Positions 7,189 to 11,058 of a stretch of 11,058 bases of DNA are shown here, one piece after another; within the stretch, counting starts at the first letter, position 1, and each line of letters begins with the position of its first letter. Position numbers and translations under genes: made by a program. This stretch comes from Spirochaetota bacterium (GTDB lineage: Bacteria > Spirochaetota > Spirochaetia > DSM-27196 > PWMO01). Where the stretch lies: assembly GCA_009908925.1 (NCBI GenBank), contig JAAAOH010000250.1:1-11058 (forward strand), read 5' to 3'. The notes beneath the pieces were generated by a model. It did not search any database. It had not been told where the DNA came from and saw only the letters and a list, made by a program, of their open reading frames with translations.

Positions 7189-7197
7189 GGTAGCTCC

Positions 7198-8613
7198 ATG
7201 AAAGTCGTCATTGTTGGTGCGGGTGCGGTCGGCTTCCAGCTTGCACGCCAGCTCATCGCCGAGCAGCGAAACGTTGTTCTTGTCGAGAAGAATCCGGCGC
7301 ACGCGAACTATGCCTCGCAGCGTCTCGATTGCATGGTGCTGACGGGCATCGGGAACAACGTGGATATGCTCAAGCAGGCGGGGACCGACAAGGCGGATTT
7401 TCTGGTGGCCGTCACCGATTCCGACGAGGTCAACATGATCTGCTGTGCCCTTGCGGCCACGGAGTTCGATCTGCCTCAGACGATCGCACGGGTGCGAAAT
7501 ATCGACTACGCCGCGACAGGCACCGCGGGCCGGAGCTTTCTCGGCATCGATCAGATCGTCAATCCGGAAATCGAGGCAGCGGAGGCGATTCTCCGTAGCA
7601 TCGAGCGTGGCGCTACCAGCGACGTCATGCTTTTCGAACGGGCGGGCGTCCAGATGCGCCACATAAACGTCGACCGCAGCTCCTACTTCAAGGACAAGAC
7701 CCTCCAGGAGATCAACCAGCAGTTCCAGTTCTCCTTCCTCGTTGCGGTGATCGTGCGGCAGAACGACTACATCATCCCGTCGGGGGATACCGACATCCGC
7801 GAGGGCGATCTGCTCTACATCGTTGCGACCGAGGGGAACTTCGAGGGGTTGTTCGACTATCTCGGCAAGCGCAAGCAGGAGCTCAAGCGCATCGTCATGC
7901 TCGGCGGCGGCAAGATCGGCAGCCTCATCCTCGACCACTTCTTCACGCACCCCAATGGGCAGAGCGGACGGAGGAAGCGGATGATGCGCCGCATTGTCGG
8001 CGGGTTCGGCGGCGGAAAGCCCAGCGTGAAGGTGGTCGAGCGCGATTACGCGAAGTCCAAGCAGATCTCCGAGCGCTTCCCCGACGCCCTCGTCATCAAT
8101 GCCGATATCACCGACGAGGGCATCTTCGAAGAAGAGCACTTTCAGAACTCGGACCTCATCATTTCCGCCACGGACAACCAGGAGCTCAACATCGTCAGCG
8201 CCGTCTACGGCAAGAATCTCGGTATTCGCCGCGCCGTGGTGCTGGTCAACAAGCTCAACTACGCAAAGATCGCCGCCAACGTCGGAATCGACGTGACGGT
8301 CAGTATCAAGAACGCTGTTGTCAACTCCATTCTCAAGATCATCCGGCGCGGGAAGGTGCGCAGTCTCCACAGCATCTCCGACGGGCGCGTGGAGATCCTC
8401 GAGCTCACCGTCGACGCCGGAAGCCCGGGAGACGGGCATCGCATTGAGGACGTGAAGCTGCCATCGGCATCTCTGATCGTGTCGGTGGCGCGCGGCGAGG
8501 AGCACGTGATCCCCCACGGGGGGTATGTGCTGCAAGCCGACGATAATATCATTATCATTACCAAGAAAGAGTTCGTCGATCGTGTGCAGGGGCTTTTCTC
8601 CGCGCGATCCTGA
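7198..8613 (+). CDS. trkA: TrkA, NAD-binding regulator of Trk-type potassium uptake, with a basic insert
   Basis: This 471-residue protein has the tandem RCK_N-RCK_C-RCK_N-RCK_C layout of TrkA, the cytoplasmic ring that gates the TrkH/TrkG potassium channel and binds NAD(H). The first Rossmann domain starts MKVVIVGAGAVG (GxGxxG at residues 7-12) and ends its second strand in VEKN, with Glu30. The second starts at GGGKIG (236-241) and reaches the matching ERD only at Glu281. That is 45 residues against 23 in the first, so about 22 extra residues, Arg/Lys/Gly-rich, sit at roughly 251-275 (7948-8022). The usual length is about 450-460. I choose the ATG at 7198 because it gives the canonical N-terminus; the frame is open to 7081, but a strong promoter lies in between. 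There is no Shine-Dalgarno, consistent with a leaderless transcript. No trkH lies within the window. It heads a probable operon with the next three genes. Confidence 0.95.
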   Translation: MKVVIVGAGAVGFQLARQLIAEQRNVVLVEKNPAHANYASQRLDCMVLTGIGNNVDMLKQAGTDKADFLVAVTDSDEVNMICCALAATEFDLPQTIARVRNIDYAATGTAGRSFLGIDQIVNPEIEAAEAILRSIERGATSDVMLFERAGVQMRHINVDRSSYFKDKTLQEINQQFQFSFLVAVIVRQNDYIIPSGDTDIREGDLLYIVATEGNFEGLFDYLGKRKQELKRIVMLGGGKIGSLILDHFFTHPNGQSGRRKRMMRRIVGGFGGGKPSVKVVERDYAKSKQISERFPDALVINADITDEGIFEEEHFQNSDLIISATDNQELNIVSAVYGKNLGIRRAVVLVNKLNYAKIAANVGIDVTVSIKNAVVNSILKIIRRGKVRSLHSISDGRVEILELTVDAGSPGDGHRIEDVKLPSASLIVSVARGEEHVIPHGGYVLQADDNIIIITKKEFVDRVQGLFSARS

Positions 8614-8637
8614 ACGGCCTTAGAACCCGTGACACCC

Positions 8638-8644
8638 GGAGAGG
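8638..8644 (+). promoter_or_regulatory. Shine-Dalgarno that fixes the outer-membrane protein start
   Basis: GGAGAGG stands 5 nt before the ATG at 8650 (8 nt counted from GGAG). It rules in that ATG over the in-frame upstream start at 8629 and places the signal peptide at the very N-terminus. Confidence 0.75.
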
Positions 8645-8649
8645 TAAAA

Positions 8650-9123
8650 ATGAAACGCGGTCTACTTGCGATTCTACTCATGGTATCAGTGTCATTGAGC
8701 ACCGCCGTCGCACAAACCGACGTCTTCGGAGTCGGCGTTGTGCTGGGAGAACCCACCGGAATCTCCGCCAAGGTCCGTCTGGGGCCGACATCCGCTATCG
8801 ATGCGGCCGCCGCCTGGTCCTTTGTGGATGAGGGATCGTTCTACTTCCACGCGGACTACCTCGTGCACTTCCCCGACGTGCTTACAGTGGATCCCGGTGA
8901 GCTGCCGCTCTATGTCGGCGTAGGGGGCATGGTATCGCTTCGCGAGGATCCGCTGCTCGGTATCCGGATTCCGGTGGGCCTGGCCTATGAGTTCGAGACC
9001 GCACCGCTCGATGTATTCTTTGAGATAGCACCGGGCATGGGCATTTTCCCGGAGACCAGCCTGGAGTTCGCAGGAGGGATCGGCATCCGCTACTACTTCG
9101 GCACCTCACAGGCTGCCGGTTAG
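8650..9123 (+). CDS. Small predicted outer-membrane beta-barrel protein (spirochaete type, DUF3996-like)
   Basis: The 157-residue product has a signal peptide (MKRGLLAILLMVSVSLSTAVAQ) with a probable signal peptidase I site after Ala-Val-Ala. The mature part begins TDVFGVGVVLGEPTGISAKVRLGP and consists of alternating polar/hydrophobic stretches that look like beta-strands: AAAWSFVDEGSFYFHADYLVHF, then LYVGVGGMVSLRED, then GIRYYFGT near the end. The short length, lack of helices and C-terminal aromatic strand (IRYYF) fit a small integral outer-membrane barrel. I recall similar GEPTG-containing proteins as common in spirochaetes, possibly DUF3996, but I cannot verify the family here. It lies 36 nt after trkA and 8 nt before the cyclase, so it is probably part of that operon. 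No substrate can be inferred. Confidence 0.85.
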   Translation: MKRGLLAILLMVSVSLSTAVAQTDVFGVGVVLGEPTGISAKVRLGPTSAIDAAAAWSFVDEGSFYFHADYLVHFPDVLTVDPGELPLYVGVGGMVSLREDPLLGIRIPVGLAYEFETAPLDVFFEIAPGMGIFPETSLEFAGGIGIRYYFGTSQAAG

Positions 9124-9131
9124 GGGCCTGC

Positions 9132-10721
9132 ATGGCAACTGCAGCCGGCGTCGAGGCAGAGGTATTCGATGAGCTCGTGCGCGCGAGCTCGCGGCTTTCA
9201 CGGGAGTTCGGGTTCAAGGATCTGGTGTCGGTGCTCGTGGAGCAGGCGGTGGACATATCCGGGTCCGAGCTCGCGTGTCTCTATATCTACGAAAACCCCG
9301 AGGAGCCGGGTGGAAAGCTCAAGCTCTACTACCAGCGCGGCCGCTACCAGGTGTCCCGGTCGATGGCCGCCGAGGCGGAGTTCGTCGAGTTCCTCGAAGA
9401 CAGCGACGAGTCACTGGTAGTGCTCGACCGCGGGCAGCCCTTTTTCGCTGACATTTTTCTCCATCCGGAGATGAGCAGCGGCATCGCCCTGCCTCTGAGC
9501 ACGCCCAAGGCACGCATCGGCGTGCTGGTCCTCAACTCGAAGATTCCGGGATTCTACGGGAAGGACCGGTTCTATTTCCTCGACTCCTTCACCAAGCTCG
9601 CCAGCGGTATGCTCGACAATCGGCGCCTGTTCGACGAGCTGAAAGAACAGCTGCGTCAGATCGAGTCCCTCGAGCGTTATCAGGAGAACGTGTTCTCCTC
9701 GATGACGAACCTCCTCATAACCGTGGGCCGCGAGGGTCACATCGAGTACTTCAACGAGGCAGCCGCCGAACGCCTCAAGCTGACCGAGGAGGACATCGGT
9801 ACACCGTTCGCTCGCCTGTTCAAGAAGGCCCTCCACAAACGGGTGTTCGATCGGATCGAGCAATGCGAAGAGACAGGCGAACTCATCGTGGGCATCGAGG
9901 GCATCTACAGGAAAGACGGCGAGGAGATGGACTATTCCCTCAACATCTCGCCGCTGAAGGGCAAGCGCGGGCGCCACGAGGGCATCACCCTTCTATTTGC
10001 CGACCAGACGAAGGAACGGGAACTCAAGAAGAAGATGAACGTGGCGGTGGAGGAACGGCGCTACGTCAAGGACATGTTTGCCCGCTATCTCTCCAATGAG
10101 GTCGTTCAGAACCTCATGGACAACCCCGAGCTCATAAAGCCGGGAGGCGACAAGAAGATCGCGACGGTCCTGTTTGCCGACATCCGCGGTTACACCTCTT
10201 TCTCGGAGAACAAGGAGCCGGAGTACATCATCGGGGTGCTCAACGAATATTTCAGTCAGGCGGTCGAGGTCATCGTGGAGCACCGGGGGTACATCGATAA
10301 GTTCATCGGGGATGCGATCATGGCGGCGTGGGGGGTGCCGATGATGTCACAGGAGCAGGACGCCGAGCTCGCCGTCACCTGTGCGCTCGAGATGCAGAAG
10401 CTCGTTTCCTCGAGGGAGCGAACCTTCTTTCGGGGTGACGCGTCGAAGCTGCGTGTCGGCATCGGCATGCACACGGGGGAGCTCGTTGCAGGGAACCTCG
10501 GAAGCTCGCGCCGCATGGATTACTCCGTGATCGGTGACACCGTCAACGTGGCCGCCCGCCTCGAGGGCGTTGCCGGACCCGGTGAGGTGGTCATCACCAG
10601 GGCAACGAAGGATCTGCTGGGCTCGGATTTCCGCCTCGAGGAGCGCGAGCCGGTGAAAGTGAAGGGCAAGAACGAGGCCATCCAGATTTTCAAGGTCAAG
10701 GGACGAAAGAAAGGGGCGTGA
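9132..10721 (+). CDS. GAF-PAS class III adenylate/guanylate cyclase (predicted adenylate cyclase)
   Basis: The 529-residue cytoplasmic enzyme should make a cyclic nucleotide in response to signals sensed by its N-terminal domains. Order: a GAF domain at about 10-170, a short helical linker (LFDELKEQLRQIESLERYQ), a PAS domain at about 181-300 (LLITVGREGHIEYFNEAAAERL), a transducer helix (ERELKKKMNVAVEERRYVKDMFARYLS), and the class III catalytic domain at about 335-525. Catalytic residues are all visible: metal-binding Asp350 (FADIRGYTSF) and Asp394 (FIGDAIMAAWG), purine-selecting Lys390 and Asp463 (MDYSVIGDTVN), and transition-state Asn472 and Arg476 (NVAAR). The Lys/Asp pair is the ATP-selective combination, so the product is predicted to be cAMP. 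There are no membrane segments. The ATG at 9132 has AGGGG 5 nt upstream, overlapping the previous stop. The signal sensed is unknown: I see no cyclic-nucleotide-specific NKFDE motif in the GAF domain. Confidence 0.95.
   Translation: MATAAGVEAEVFDELVRASSRLSREFGFKDLVSVLVEQAVDISGSELACLYIYENPEEPGGKLKLYYQRGRYQVSRSMAAEAEFVEFLEDSDESLVVLDRGQPFFADIFLHPEMSSGIALPLSTPKARIGVLVLNSKIPGFYGKDRFYFLDSFTKLASGMLDNRRLFDELKEQLRQIESLERYQENVFSSMTNLLITVGREGHIEYFNEAAAERLKLTEEDIGTPFARLFKKALHKRVFDRIEQCEETGELIVGIEGIYRKDGEEMDYSLNISPLKGKRGRHEGITLLFADQTKERELKKKMNVAVEERRYVKDMFARYLSNEVVQNLMDNPELIKPGGDKKIATVLFADIRGYTSFSENKEPEYIIGVLNEYFSQAVEVIVEHRGYIDKFIGDAIMAAWGVPMMSQEQDAELAVTCALEMQKLVSSRERTFFRGDASKLRVGIGMHTGELVAGNLGSSRRMDYSVIGDTVNVAARLEGVAGPGEVVITRATKDLLGSDFRLEEREPVKVKGKNEAIQIFKVKGRKKGA
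10711..10716 (+). promoter_or_regulatory. Shine-Dalgarno of the downstream membrane protein, inside the cyclase 3' end
   Basis: AAGGGG lies 7 nt before the ATG at 10724, within the last codons of the cyclase gene. It supports that start and close coupling of the two genes. Confidence 0.5.
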
Positions 10722-10723
10722 GG

Positions 10724-11058
10724 ATGCAAGAGATCCTGAACATCATAGAGGGAATGCCCACCTGGGCGTATGTGGGCGCAGCGGCAGCCGTCCTGGTGAT
10801 TGTCGCCGTGGTCGTCGTTACCGTGAAGGTGCGACGGGATTTTGTCCGCCGCCTGCGGCTCGCCGCCGAGGATCCGGAGCAGGCCGAGCTGCTGGTGCGT
10901 CAGAAGTACGCCGACGGACAGCTGCTGCGGCGGTCAGGGCTCATCGAGTCGGTGGCCCGTAAGTACAGCATGAACGTCATATCCGCGACGGGCATCGACG
11001 AGCTGTGGCAGAAGCGGCTGCTTCGAAAGCGCCGGAGTTCCGATTTCCGCCGCGTCCT
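10724..11058 (+). CDS. One-pass membrane protein of unknown function, 3' partial
   Basis: The frame is open from an ATG 2 nt after the cyclase stop to the end of the window, giving 111 residues of a longer protein. It begins MQEILNIIEGMPTWAYVG, followed by a strongly hydrophobic segment at residues 14-34 (Ala/Val/Ile) and then a very basic stretch (KVRRDFVRRLRL). This pattern predicts a short outside N-terminus, one membrane helix and a cytoplasmic body. The visible cytoplasmic part is Arg/Lys-rich and helical (LLVRQKYADGQLLRRSGLIESVARKY; GIDELWQKRLLRKRR). I do not recognise a family. Tight spacing to the cyclase suggests co-translation and a possible functional link to cyclic-nucleotide signalling, but that is inference. 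Confidence 0.8.
   Translation, partial: MQEILNIIEGMPTWAYVGAAAAVLVIVAVVVVTVKVRRDFVRRLRLAAEDPEQAELLVRQKYADGQLLRRSGLIESVARKYSMNVISATGIDELWQKRLLRKRRSSDFRRV

Noticed and set aside
7081..7197. N-terminal extension of TrkA by 39 residues, containing the repeated unit PVIATTA
   Set aside because: The canonical TrkA N-terminus begins at 7198 and a near-consensus promoter lies inside the extension. The 30-bp period preserves frame, so I keep it only as a less likely alternative.
7111..8535. Long open frame of 474 codons antisense to trkA
   Set aside because: It runs through the trkA coding region and its promoter on the opposite strand, and its His/Asp/Leu/Val-rich product resembles no protein; it reflects codon bias of trkA.
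8542..8556. Perfect inverted repeat GATAAT-ATC-ATTATC, AT-rich against a GC-rich background
   Set aside because: It encodes the Asp-Asn-Ile-Ile-Ile run near the TrkA C-terminus, and no -35 box lies 17 bp upstream, so codon content explains it.

Overview
The window is GC-rich and densely coded. It holds nine protein genes, two of them cut by the window edges, and no RNA genes, mobile elements or CRISPR arrays that I can see. The gene content suggests a free-living spirochaete (Spirochaetaceae type): a TrkA potassium regulator with an unusual insert, a small predicted outer-membrane barrel of a kind I associate with spirochaetes, a J-domain protein with its own C-terminal domain, and a GAF/PAS class III cyclase. 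This assignment is inference from protein style. No rRNA or other marker is present to confirm it.

Layout. (1) Positions 1-4890, plus strand: a compact run of four genes. They are an M16C (PreP-type) zinc metallopeptidase cut at its 5' end, a small secreted helical protein, a J-domain protein, and a YkgJ-type cysteine-cluster protein whose ATG overlaps the J-protein stop. (2) Positions 4893-7060, minus strand: a two-gene run of a DUF72 TIM-barrel protein followed by an iron-sulfur heterodisulfide-reductase-like protein. The latter ends tail-to-tail with the YkgJ gene with only 2 bp between stop codons. (3) Positions 7061-7197: a 137-bp divergent control region with two identical 20-bp repeats spaced exactly 30 bp apart and a near-consensus sigma-70 promoter placed so close to the trkA ATG that the transcript should be leaderless. 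(4) Positions 7198-11058, plus strand: trkA, the small outer-membrane protein, the cyclase and the start of a one-pass membrane protein. Gaps of 36, 8 and 2 nt suggest one operon.

How the genes may work together. In the right-hand operon a potassium-uptake regulator is co-transcribed with a predicted adenylate cyclase. The repeats upstream of its promoter each contain GTGA-N6-CCAC, close to the core of a Crp-type site, at about -71 and -101. Feedback of cAMP on the operon that makes it is therefore a testable idea, not a demonstrated one. The left-hand run looks like proteolysis, folding and metal-handling housekeeping with no obvious single pathway. I see no clear novel defence or mobile system. 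The most interesting signals are the divergent control region and a few lineage-type protein insertions.
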